From CAVPKN01 sp964588495 (lineage in GTDB: Bacteria > Chlamydiota > Chlamydiia > Chlamydiales > JAAKFR01), in NCBI GenBank assembly GCA_964588495.1, contig CAZPPS010000011.1:7460-71459 (forward strand): 64,000 nucleotides of DNA, read 5' to 3'. This document shows positions 45,333-53,206 of this stretch, in pieces. Made by a program: the position numbers and the translations under genes. Under the pieces are notes generated by a model, which made no database searches, was not told the origin of the DNA, and saw only the letters and a list, made by a program, of their open reading frames with translations. How positions within the stretch are numbered: the stretch's first letter is position 1; each line of letters opens with the position of its first letter.

Positions 45333-45926
45333 ATGGAAACATTTACATTATCTTTAGGGGTGAAAGCCCCCGATTTTAGCCTCCCCGCCACAGATGGCAA
45401 GGTCTATTCTTTGGAGAGTTTCAAAGAAGCCAAAGCATTGGTGATCTTTTTTACCTGCAACCATTGCCCTTATGTGATAGGTTCAGACGAGGTGACCCGA
45501 AAGACAGCTGAAAAATTTAAAAGCCAGGGCGCTACATTTGTTGGGATCAATTCTAACAGCAAAATTACATACCCTGAGGATGATTTTGAGCATATGGTCA
45601 CGCGGATGGAAGAACACCATTTTCCTTGGGTCTATCTCTACGACGAATCTCAACAAGTGGCCAAAGCCTATGGAGCGCTGCGCACTCCCCACTTTTACGT
45701 ATTTGATACAAACCGAAAACTCATTTACTGTGGCAGAGGAATTGATTCGCCCCGAAATAGCGCGAATATGACCTTGAATGACCTCGAAAATGCTCTACAG
45801 GAATATTTTGCTGGCAAACCTATCTCCACTCCCCTGACAAATCCCATCGGCTGCAATGTTAAATGGGAAGGTAAGCCAGCCCACTGGATGCCCCCGGAAG
45901 CTTGTGATTTAGTTAAAAGAAAATAA
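45333..45926 (+). CDS. thioredoxin-like redoxin (AhpC/TSA-type)
   Basis: The start is the ATG at 45333 (METFTLSLGVKAPDFSLPAT); the open frame upstream overlaps the preceding gene and is not used. The fold signature GVKAPDFSLPATDGK and the active-site region FFTCNHCPYV are typical of redoxins with a CxxC pair. GALRTPHFYVFD contains the cis-Pro. It is cytosolic, with no signal peptide. It is probably co-expressed with the VOC dioxygenase, a common pairing in electrophile and peroxide defence. Confidence 0.8.
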   Translation: METFTLSLGVKAPDFSLPATDGKVYSLESFKEAKALVIFFTCNHCPYVIGSDEVTRKTAEKFKSQGATFVGINSNSKITYPEDDFEHMVTRMEEHHFPWVYLYDESQQVAKAYGALRTPHFYVFDTNRKLIYCGRGIDSPRNSANMTLNDLENALQEYFAGKPISTPLTNPIGCNVKWEGKPAHWMPPEACDLVKRK

Positions 45927-47304
45927 CGTCGTGATTCGAGTAATCTTTAAATTGCTCATCTTTGGGATAAATTTTTGTTTCGTAATAAGCGATGGTTTTA
46001 TATCTGACAAGTAATTGGAAAAATTCTTCAAAGATGTCGTGAATGTCAAAATCAGGGCTGAAAATTTGTGTGATTAAATTCTTCGCATTTTGATTGAAAT
46101 GTTCAACCAGAGATTGGGTGAAAGGACCAAACAAGCTTCGGCTTCCAATCAGCTCCCCATTGTTTGAGACGTTACAAGTTTCTGACAACCGATTGATCAT
46201 GTGATTTTGCAGGTTTTCTAAGCTATACTCAACCATCTGTGGACACAAATCTGTTTTAAAAAGCTCTTTTGCTTCATCGAGCGTCTGATCATAATCGACT
46301 CTAAAAATAGGAAGGGATTTTTTATGGTTATCCGACAGGAATTTACAAATATCATTTTGTAACTTTCCCGAATCAGGATTTAAGACAAGAACTTGATTTT
46401 CTGGAGTAATTTGATGGTGTTTATAAAACGAAAGATTGTCGTTATAAACAAGATCATACAGTTTTCTTGCTTTTTGTATATGTGTGATACAATTAGGCAG
46501 CACAGTCTTATTAAATGAGGCACAAATAGAATTGCCGGTATCCCGCGCCACTTCAAAATGGTAGGGAAACACTGTGGTGCAAGTGAAAATTGCCAGCGCC
46601 ACGATGTCCTCGGGTTTTTTGTTGGCTTTGTAATCGAGAAAAGCTTCCAAATCGATGAGAGCAAGTTTCCGAATTTTTTGATCACACTCTGTTGTGTAGA
46701 GCATCAAATTATCAAATCTGGGGACAGAATCTTTACATGTTCCAATGTGATTGATCCAATGCCGAGACCTACCCGCAATATCCCCTAAATATCCATGGCG
46801 CAAAAAAAGGGTAAAATCTTTGACAATTGGGGTATACGCTTCTTGATTTTCATAATACTCTGCCATGGCTTTGAAGTAATCATCGTGAGGATTAGGCAAT
46901 CTGTCTTCTACGATATAACAGCCATAAGAGCTAGTAAACCAGGCAGCTCGTGGCACAGTCAGGCTATTGAGCTGATGTTGATCACAAATGGATTGCGCTT
47001 TTCCCATATTTTCGAAACGGCGCAATCCATTAACAGCATCTTCTCTTTTCTCAAAAAACCGGATCACAACGGGAATGTCTGAAGGCAAGTAGATATTTTT
47101 GAAATTTTTTCCACATGAAGGATGGGGCGCGTAAGATAACTTCTCAGGATTTTTTAGATATTCCCACGCAAGGACAACAAGTGGAACACATCCCTTGCTC
47201 TCTTTGATCTGCTTAAATTCTTTTCTTGCTAAGCGGCCACGGCATAGATTTTGTGCGTTTGTGATCTTTGCGAGTAGCTGGGAATCAAGCGGCTTTATGG
47301 ACAT
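45913..47304 (-). CDS. IQ-motif / kinase-like protein (paralogue A)
   Basis: Residues 17-30 (AQNLCRGRLARKEF) match the calmodulin-binding IQ consensus except for the first position. From about residue 60 a kinase-like lobe follows: a PSDIPVVIRF strand in which Arg82 takes the place of Lys, a hinge-like YIVEDRLPN, a loop VPRFDNLMLY (Asp198-Asn199) and LALIDLEAF (Asp218) like the catalytic loop and DFG Asp of atypical kinases. The C-terminal 170 residues are helical. The same layout with the same spacing is in 49648-51012. It is an effector candidate that may need host calmodulin. The loss of the strand Lys hints at altered or lost activity. Confidence 0.65.
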   Translation of the reverse strand: MSIKPLDSQLLAKITNAQNLCRGRLARKEFKQIKESKGCVPLVVLAWEYLKNPEKLSYAPHPSCGKNFKNIYLPSDIPVVIRFFEKREDAVNGLRRFENMGKAQSICDQHQLNSLTVPRAAWFTSSYGCYIVEDRLPNPHDDYFKAMAEYYENQEAYTPIVKDFTLFLRHGYLGDIAGRSRHWINHIGTCKDSVPRFDNLMLYTTECDQKIRKLALIDLEAFLDYKANKKPEDIVALAIFTCTTVFPYHFEVARDTGNSICASFNKTVLPNCITHIQKARKLYDLVYNDNLSFYKHHQITPENQVLVLNPDSGKLQNDICKFLSDNHKKSLPIFRVDYDQTLDEAKELFKTDLCPQMVEYSLENLQNHMINRLSETCNVSNNGELIGSRSLFGPFTQSLVEHFNQNAKNLITQIFSPDFDIHDIFEEFFQLLVRYKTIAYYETKIYPKDEQFKDYSNHDVIFF

Positions 47305-47484
47305 AAAATTTTATTTTCTTTTGTTTAAATTTAATTGCAAAAATGGATTATGCCCGAAGAAATCTTAAATTCCCCTAAAATATAGCCCAAACTCAGTTTA
47401 TAAAAGGCAGATTTCAAAAACGACCTTAAATTTTAAAGAAAATTTAAGAGCTTGCAAAAGAAAACATTTTTTTTCAATTCAATT

Positions 47485-48675
47485 TTACAAGAATAAGGAA
47501 TGTGGATCTGTTGAAAGGAAATGCGTAAGAGGTATGCCTTGATCACCAACAAGTAAGATACGATCAGGATGAAATTGTTTCACAAAAGAATTTATGCCTG
47601 AAGGGCGCAGCGACTCTTCGTTATTCTTCACTTCTATGGCTATTAATTTATCTCCAAGCCGCAGCACAAAATCTACTTCTTGTGCTCCTTCTCTCCAATA
47701 AAACAGCTCAATTTGCGTACCACGAATGCTATTTAGCAGATGAGCTCCCACAACCGATTCCACGAGCCTTCCCATGTAAACAGGATCATTCTGCGCTTCA
47801 TAAAAACTCTTGCCTGATTGCGCACTTAAGAGAGCCGTATTATAGACAGCAAACTTTGGGCTTGACCCTTTTCGCCTTACTGTTTGATTGGCATATTTAT
47901 GTAATCCAGTGAGCAGGCCAGCACCTTCCAGCAAATCGACATAATGGGCTAACGTTGTCGAATTCCCTGCGTCTTGTAGCTCACCTAGAATTTTGTTATA
48001 CGAAAGAATTTGACTCGAATAATTACACCCCAATTGAAAAAGCCTTCTTAACAAAACCGGTTTATTCACTTGGCTCATCAATAGAATATCACGGGAAATG
48101 GTTGTTTCAATAATTGAATCATTGATGTAATTAATCCAACGGGTAGGATTTTCTTCATCGGCAAGAGGGGCAGCGCCGGGGTAACCTCCAAAATAAATAT
48201 AACGCTCTAACGACCAGCCAAAAATCTCATGCATTTCTTGAAAAGACCAATGCGTGACCGGAATGATTTCAAATCTTCCTGTTAAACTTTCTGTAAGTCC
48301 CTTTTGCATAAGCCAAGGAGAAGACCCAAGTAATAAAACCGAAAGATCGATCCCCGATACCGAGTCTTGGTCCCAAAGAAATTTAACCAGATTTGACCAG
48401 TTGGGAATTTTTTGAACTTCATCAACGATTAAAAGAGCTTTTTTTTCTGCCTTGGCCAGTTCCCTTGCAATATCCCATTGCTGTTGCAGCCATGAAATGT
48501 CTTTAAGTGTCACCAAATCTGCCGAAACATAACGACTCGCTATTTTTAATGTGTCAGCAGCTTGTTGCGCGAGTGTCGTTTTTCCTACTTGCCGAGGTCC
48601 GATAAGACATTGAATGAAGCGGCGTGGTTCTTGCAGCCGTGTCAAAAGAACATTAAAAACTTCTCTTTTTTTCAT
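47485..48675 (-). CDS. AAA ATPase with DUF4143 domain
   Basis: The Walker A motif is GPRQVGKTT near residue 26 and the Walker B is LLIVDEVQKIPNW. After LLLGSSPWLMQKG the protein continues with the winged-helix/nuclease-like DUF4143 region, where IELFYWREGAQEVDFVLRLG...IAIEVKN carries the D...E-x-K pattern of a PD-(D/E)xK fold. Such ATPases are frequent, often horizontally spread genes of unknown role. Three 22-bp-spaced palindromes stand right before the start codon, so it is probably autoregulated. Confidence 0.85.
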   Translation of the reverse strand: MKKREVFNVLLTRLQEPRRFIQCLIGPRQVGKTTLAQQAADTLKIASRYVSADLVTLKDISWLQQQWDIARELAKAEKKALLIVDEVQKIPNWSNLVKFLWDQDSVSGIDLSVLLLGSSPWLMQKGLTESLTGRFEIIPVTHWSFQEMHEIFGWSLERYIYFGGYPGAAPLADEENPTRWINYINDSIIETTISRDILLMSQVNKPVLLRRLFQLGCNYSSQILSYNKILGELQDAGNSTTLAHYVDLLEGAGLLTGLHKYANQTVRRKGSSPKFAVYNTALLSAQSGKSFYEAQNDPVYMGRLVESVVGAHLLNSIRGTQIELFYWREGAQEVDFVLRLGDKLIAIEVKNNEESLRPSGINSFVKQFHPDRILLVGDQGIPLTHFLSTDPHSLFL

Positions 48676-48678
48676 GAT

Positions 48679-48740
48679 TACTCAGGGAATTGAAGATATT
48701 TACTCAGTCTATTGAGTAATTTTACTCAATGCATTGAGCA
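48679..48740 (-). promoter_or_regulatory. three operator-like dyads with a 22-bp period
   Basis: TACTCA begins at 48679, 48701 and 48723. The second and third copies complete into palindromes (TACTCAGTCTATTGAGTA, TACTCAATGCATTGAGCA) and the first is degenerate (TACTCAGGGAATTGA). The exact spacing of 22 bp puts the sites on one face of the helix. The array ends four bases before the start codon of the DUF4143 ATPase, so a bound protein would block its transcription or translation start. Confidence 0.6.
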
Positions 48741-48882
48741 AAGTCAATATAGATAGAGCTAATCTTTCATAGCGTTGATGTTTAGCAACATGAGCGAATC
48801 AAAGGCCCCACCTTACACTTGCCAGTAAACAAGTAAGATGATTACTTACCTGTAGGTTAGGAAAACCAAAAAATAGATTCCA

Positions 48883-49020
48883 GTAATAAAAATAACAGGA
48901 TAAAAGGATGGAAAGGATAAAAAAAATTTTAAATTATCCTATCTATTCTTTTATCCTGTTACTTTTATTATTATCTTAAAATCCTGCCGCTTAAGCGATC
49001 TTGTCTATCCTGCTTTTCAT
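48883..49020. repeat. dispersed palindromic repeat, copy 3 (full)
   Basis: The arms AACAGGATAAAAGGATGGAA and, further on, ATTCTTTTATCCTGTTAC flank an A/T-rich centre, followed by the tail CCTGCCGCTTAAGCGATCTT. It lies downstream of dps. Sequence 48741-48880 upstream of it has no gene that I can see, only short imperfect palindromes. Confidence 0.75.
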
Positions 49021-49086
49021 CTGCTATGCATCTTGACGCGAAAAGGAAGAGGGCCGCTTCTGACGTTACTTTTGTAACTAAGACTG

Positions 49087-49590
49087 TTAGCGAGAAGCCA
49101 ATATCTCAAACAGAAACCAGATCCGTCTTTCGGTTTCGTCGATGAAGACTTCGAGGAGGCTTTCGGTGGCGACATCTTCATACTTATCGCACACTTCATG
49201 GGCCGCACGCATATTTGCGAGCATGAGTTTGTTGTCGTTCAGAAGGTATTGGATCATTTCTTCAGGACGGACAAATGGTTCATCATTATCTTTGATGGTT
49301 TGCAAACGGCCGATATGATTTATTGAGCAAATGGTGGTCATACCCATTTTGCGCACTCTTTCTGCGAGGACATCAATTGTGGCAAAGATCTGTTCGGCCT
49401 GTTCGTCAAATAGAAGATGGTAATCACGAAAATGAGGCCCCGATAAGTGCCAGTGAAAATTCTTGGTTTTCACATAGAGAGCAAACGCATCCGCAACTAA
49501 AGGATTGACCACTTCAGCTATGGCTTGACGCCCTTTTTCTGGAAGATCACTAGGAGTTGCTAATTGCGCAGTTATTTTGCTTTTTTTCAT
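49087..49590 (-). CDS. dps: Dps DNA-binding ferritin
   Basis: Dps stores iron with hydrogen peroxide as oxidant and shields DNA in stress. The ferroxidase motif is present: KNFHWHLSGPHFRDYH and DEQAEQIFATID, with an N-terminal Lys-containing tail (KKSKITAQ). The start is the ATG at 49590 with GAGG eight bases before it; the frame stays open to 49647. The upstream IQ/kinase gene ends 57 bp before this start on the same strand, so they might be co-transcribed. Confidence 0.9.
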   Translation of the reverse strand: MKKSKITAQLATPSDLPEKGRQAIAEVVNPLVADAFALYVKTKNFHWHLSGPHFRDYHLLFDEQAEQIFATIDVLAERVRKMGMTTICSINHIGRLQTIKDNDEPFVRPEEMIQYLLNDNKLMLANMRAAHEVCDKYEDVATESLLEVFIDETERRIWFLFEILASR

Positions 49591-49647
49591 CTGAAAGACC
49601 TCTTGGTGTTTTTTCTCTTTGTAAACCACTCCTTCTTTATGCGCCAA

Positions 49648-51012
49648 CTAAAAAATAATATAATCTCCGGCTTCCCAATTGCCGAAATCGATGAGATTAT
49701 AGAAAGCAATCTCCTCCCCACTTAATTTGATTAAAAATTCCCTGAAAATCAAACAAAATATTTTAAAGAAAGTTTCCGGTTTAGTGCTCCGGAAAATTAA
49801 TTGGATAGTTCCCAAGGTTTTTTTATCCATTTCTTTTAGATAGTGATCACTCATAAATTCAGTGATCTTTCCGGTAAATATTCTGCTCTGAATCAACTCA
49901 CCTTTGTTTAAAATTTCGGAAGACTCCGATATACATTTGTTAAAATTATTTCTGAGTATTTTTTCTGCAAACGAAATTAAGTCTGGCAGGATTGCTTTTC
50001 TAAGCAACTCTAACTTATTTAAATTGTTTTGAAAAATTCGACATTTATTTTCGACTATACAAAGAAAATCGATAATTTTATCTATGATATCAATTTGCCG
50101 TACAGGCGTGAGAGGCACAAAAATTTGATTTTTTTCTGAAATCCGATGTTTGTCGTAAAAGGCTAAAGGTTTTGCACAAACAGATTCATAGAGTAGGGTG
50201 CTATTTTCGCAAATTTTGTGTAATTCGTTGACCATTTTTTGGTCAATCCGATCTGCCCAGGTGTTTAAAAGATCAACGTAGTGATAGGGAAATATTTGCA
50301 AAGTTCTTTTGAGGGCTATGAAAATTTGGTTACGACTGGGCTCGGATTTGTAAACCTCAAATTCTTCCAGGTCGATGATTCCAATCTTATAGAGTTTTTG
50401 ACCATTACATTCTGTAAAATAAAGAAGCAAATTATCAAATCTTGGGACATGAGCCCCCTTTATCAGAGACTCAAGCCAGCTCTTATTGTTGCCCACAATA
50501 TCCTTTAAATGGCCAAAGGACAAAAAATTCGCGAAATCGAGAACGGCTTTTTTGTAAAAATCACGATTTTCATAATAAAAGACCATGCCTGCAAGCGAAT
50601 TTGCATTCCCATTTGGCAACTTCTCTTCGAGGATAAAAGAGCTAGTACCAACATCCAACAAATGCGCTTTTGGCACACAAAGAGACAGCAGTCGATTTGA
50701 GCGACGAATAGTTTTGGCTTTCTGCATATTGAAAAAACGTTGAAAGTCTTTTGTTTCCTGACACGCCTTGATGACAACAGGAACATCGGATGGGATATAA
50801 ATTTTTGAACGATTTCTTCCCCTTGGAGGATGCGGCACAGTTGTCAACATTTGAGGATCCAAAAGATATTTGCGCGCGAATTCTGTCAGAGCCAAATTAT
50901 CTTTTTCATTTTGGATCACATAAAACTTTTTTCTCTCTAAATACCCCCGGACTCTATTTTGAATGCGGACCACATCAGTTTGATATAAAGGTGCCTGTAT
51001 CTCTGAGAGCAT
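49648..51012 (-). CDS. IQ-motif / kinase-like protein (paralogue B)
   Basis: Residues 17-30 (IQNRVRGYLERKKF) fit the complete IQ consensus, I-Q-x3-R-G-x3-R-x2-F, which binds calmodulin in eukaryotic proteins. The following lobe has PSDVPVVIKA (Lys82, as in the kinase ATP-binding strand), the hinge FILEEKLPNG, the loop VPRFDNLLLY (Asp193-Asn194) and IGIIDLEEF (Asp214). It shares order and spacing with 45913-47304 and keeps the Lys that the other has lost, so this may be the active member. Bacteria have no calmodulin; Legionella SidJ (kinase-like fold with an IQ helix, calmodulin-activated) is a precedent. Function is inferred. Confidence 0.7.
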   Translation of the reverse strand: MLSEIQAPLYQTDVVRIQNRVRGYLERKKFYVIQNEKDNLALTEFARKYLLDPQMLTTVPHPPRGRNRSKIYIPSDVPVVIKACQETKDFQRFFNMQKAKTIRRSNRLLSLCVPKAHLLDVGTSSFILEEKLPNGNANSLAGMVFYYENRDFYKKAVLDFANFLSFGHLKDIVGNNKSWLESLIKGAHVPRFDNLLLYFTECNGQKLYKIGIIDLEEFEVYKSEPSRNQIFIALKRTLQIFPYHYVDLLNTWADRIDQKMVNELHKICENSTLLYESVCAKPLAFYDKHRISEKNQIFVPLTPVRQIDIIDKIIDFLCIVENKCRIFQNNLNKLELLRKAILPDLISFAEKILRNNFNKCISESSEILNKGELIQSRIFTGKITEFMSDHYLKEMDKKTLGTIQLIFRSTKPETFFKIFCLIFREFLIKLSGEEIAFYNLIDFGNWEAGDYIIF

Positions 51013-51089
51013 TTCTGGTTTTTAGTTCAGTTACAAAATAAAACTTTAAGAAATGATTAATTTTTTAATCAAGAAAAAACTTGGCCGCC

Positions 51090-51173
51090 TTAGCCCATGG
51101 GGGTTTTTAGATCCTCTTCGTGTGGTCGGAGAAAAATTCTTGAGAAACTGGGGCCCATATCCCCTAGAGGTAT
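51090..51173 (-). pseudogene. duplicated 3' end of the neighbouring F-box gene
   Basis: On the minus strand 28 codons end in PHEEDLKTPMG-stop and contain GPSFSRIFLRP. They match the last codons of the F-box gene at 51626-53077 (TPTFQEFFSDHTDEDLKAFM) at both DNA and protein level, with frame damage upstream. The RiPP precursor gene lies between the two copies. Confidence 0.65.
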
Positions 51174-51255
51174 GGCAACGTCATCTGATAGGATAGAAAT
51201 AGTAGATTTTTTTTACAAAACGAGATAGAATAACTTTATAAATACAAGGTGGATT

Positions 51256-51555
51256 ATGGAATTTAAAGACAAAAAATCAGAACTTATTTACAAATGTTTA
51301 AAAAATCCTGAATTATTAAAAGAATTCAAGAAAGATCCCAAGAAAGTTATTGAGAAAGAGTTGAATGTTAAATTTCCTGATAACTACCGCTTGGAAGTTT
51401 TAGAGGAAACCCCCGAAATGGGATATTTTGTTCTCCCCTCAATCAGCAATGTTCAAAAATGCTCTGATGAAGAACTCAATAAGATAGTCGCTGGCAGCGG
51501 AACTTCAATGACATGGTGTGGTTCGTGTGGCTGCGCAGATAACGATGTCTGTTAA
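51256..51555 (+). CDS. RiPP precursor peptide with nitrile-hydratase-type leader (NHLP)
   Basis: AAGGTGG stands five bases before the ATG. The 99-residue product has a leader of the NHLP class: helical N-terminus, LLKEFKKDPKKVI, then the strand LEVLEETPEMGYFVLP and the recognition helix CSDEELNKIVAG. The core, residues 81-99 (SGTSMTWCGSCGCADNDVC), has four Cys (88, 91, 93, 99) and several Ser/Thr. Known NHLP peptides are modified by LanM, YcaO or other enzymes and exported by peptidase-containing ABC transporters. None of these is in the window, so it is an orphan that may be processed in trans. Confidence 0.8.
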   Translation: MEFKDKKSELIYKCLKNPELLKEFKKDPKKVIEKELNVKFPDNYRLEVLEETPEMGYFVLPSISNVQKCSDEELNKIVAGSGTSMTWCGSCGCADNDVC

Positions 51556-51625
51556 TTGATAATCTCAAGCGAGAGCCTCCTTCAGAGAATAATCGTGGAT
51601 ATGCATTCTTTTTGGAATGTGCACA

Positions 51626-53077
51626 CTATCCCATGAAGGCTTTTAAATCCTCATCAGTGTGGTCGGAAAAGAATTCTTGAAAAGTTGGGGTCCATTTCCA
51701 TGCGACATTTGTGCTGGACGACTCATAGATGTTGTATTGAATGGCTTCACCGTGATTGGCTTGCATCCGCTGGAGATGACTTTTAAACTTAGACCAACAT
51801 GCATCCTGCTGCACGATCACATCTTGGTGTGTTTTCGATTTTTGCAACTCGTTAAGTGAAGCAAAAAGGCGAATTTTTATCACTGGATGGTGCATTAGCC
51901 CTGAAATAAATTTGAAAATCTTGCGCCTTGTTTTATCTTTTTTCTCAACACTTTTATAATCTCCAATATAAAAAGCCAAGTTTAAACACTTAATATCCTT
52001 TCTTTGAAGGGATTCGATAAGGCTTGCCAGCCAATTGTTAGAAAAATAAGCAAAGAAGTTTGGAAACCAGGCATTATACGCCACAAATGCAAAACTGAAA
52101 TGACCATTCGTTTTTATACAGTCGATGGAGTGGATCATTTTTTCAAGCCAAATGGGAGTTTTTCCGTGCTTAAAGACTTGAAATCCAATGACTGCATAAC
52201 GCGAACCTACAGCAAAATCAATTTCTTGAGTGGTGTAATACCATTTATGGGATTGGTTACAGAAAAACACAGTGGGAGAAGCCACCACATGCATGGGTAC
52301 ATCAACCGTAGTCCCCTTTTGCATTTTTTTGCATGTCAACACAACACCACACTCTCGGGCGATGTATTCCAACTGCGGGTAATAATCCATGTTTTCGTTG
52401 GATTCTTTCGTAAAATAGGCTTCAATTTTTGGATATCCTAACCCAATCAGCTTCATGAGGCAGGTGAAATGATAAAACAAACTTTCAGACGTATGCCCCT
52501 CGTATCCCAGCAATTCCGTTTTTTCTGGCGGGAAATGGAAGCCAATGCCGCAGAGCGGCCCACTTATTTCCTTAGCTAATGAATCAATTGCAGAGTGCAC
52601 AAAATCTTTCCATTGGCTGTAATTTATTGTGTATCCTAACAATAAAGAAATGAAATGAGTTTTTTCGTTGATAAATTTTTTAATTTTTGCAGTCAGCAAC
52701 TGCTTTGTATCCAAATTTTCATTGTTTGTTTTTTCCAGTCTGCACAAGGAGGTAAAAAGTCTATAATAAATACCTGTCTGCTTAGTTGGGCAATCTTCCA
52801 CCACTTTAAAAAGAGAATTTATCAATTTTGCAATGATTGGAATTTGTCCATTTAGCACGGCCGTTTTTATTCCGGTTGTCAATGTGTCGGTTGCGTACAA
52901 CAGCTCTCTTTTCTCAACTTGTTGTAGATAATGATCCTCAAAAGCTAACAGCTTCAGTGCGCTATTGAATGCTTTAGATATCCGACTTAAAGTTGCCCAT
53001 TTTGTTTCTGGGAGAAAGGGTAAAAGTATCTCGAGGTGTTTACATGAAAACTCAGCACCCGATGGAATTGGATTCAT
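51626..53077 (-). CDS. F-box-like protein, 483 aa
   Basis: The N-terminus (HLEILLPFLPETKWATLSRI...AFNSALKL) is F-box-like. The middle is helical; the second half has mixed alpha/beta blocks (HFSFAFVAYNAWFPNFFAYF, DIKCLNLAFYIGDYKSV) that might form a repeat domain not recognised here. The last 28 codons have been duplicated to 51090-51173. It is an effector candidate by analogy with the other F-box proteins. Confidence 0.6.
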   Translation of the reverse strand: MNPIPSGAEFSCKHLEILLPFLPETKWATLSRISKAFNSALKLLAFEDHYLQQVEKRELLYATDTLTTGIKTAVLNGQIPIIAKLINSLFKVVEDCPTKQTGIYYRLFTSLCRLEKTNNENLDTKQLLTAKIKKFINEKTHFISLLLGYTINYSQWKDFVHSAIDSLAKEISGPLCGIGFHFPPEKTELLGYEGHTSESLFYHFTCLMKLIGLGYPKIEAYFTKESNENMDYYPQLEYIARECGVVLTCKKMQKGTTVDVPMHVVASPTVFFCNQSHKWYYTTQEIDFAVGSRYAVIGFQVFKHGKTPIWLEKMIHSIDCIKTNGHFSFAFVAYNAWFPNFFAYFSNNWLASLIESLQRKDIKCLNLAFYIGDYKSVEKKDKTRRKIFKFISGLMHHPVIKIRLFASLNELQKSKTHQDVIVQQDACWSKFKSHLQRMQANHGEAIQYNIYESSSTNVAWKWTPTFQEFFSDHTDEDLKAFMG

Positions 53078-53206
53078 AGGTATGATCTCTTCGAAAAAAA
53101 GAATAGTATTAGGACACTCTCCTGAAAGTCAAGAATTTATTGATTTTTGACAATATTTGCTTGTTTTAGTAATATTTTCTTATTATTTTGAAATAAGGTT
53201 ATTGTC

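Noticed and set aside
47380..47400. CCCAAACTCAGT as an insertion-sequence end related to the word at 14330
   Set aside because: Only a short, interrupted match, and no transposase or second end is nearby.
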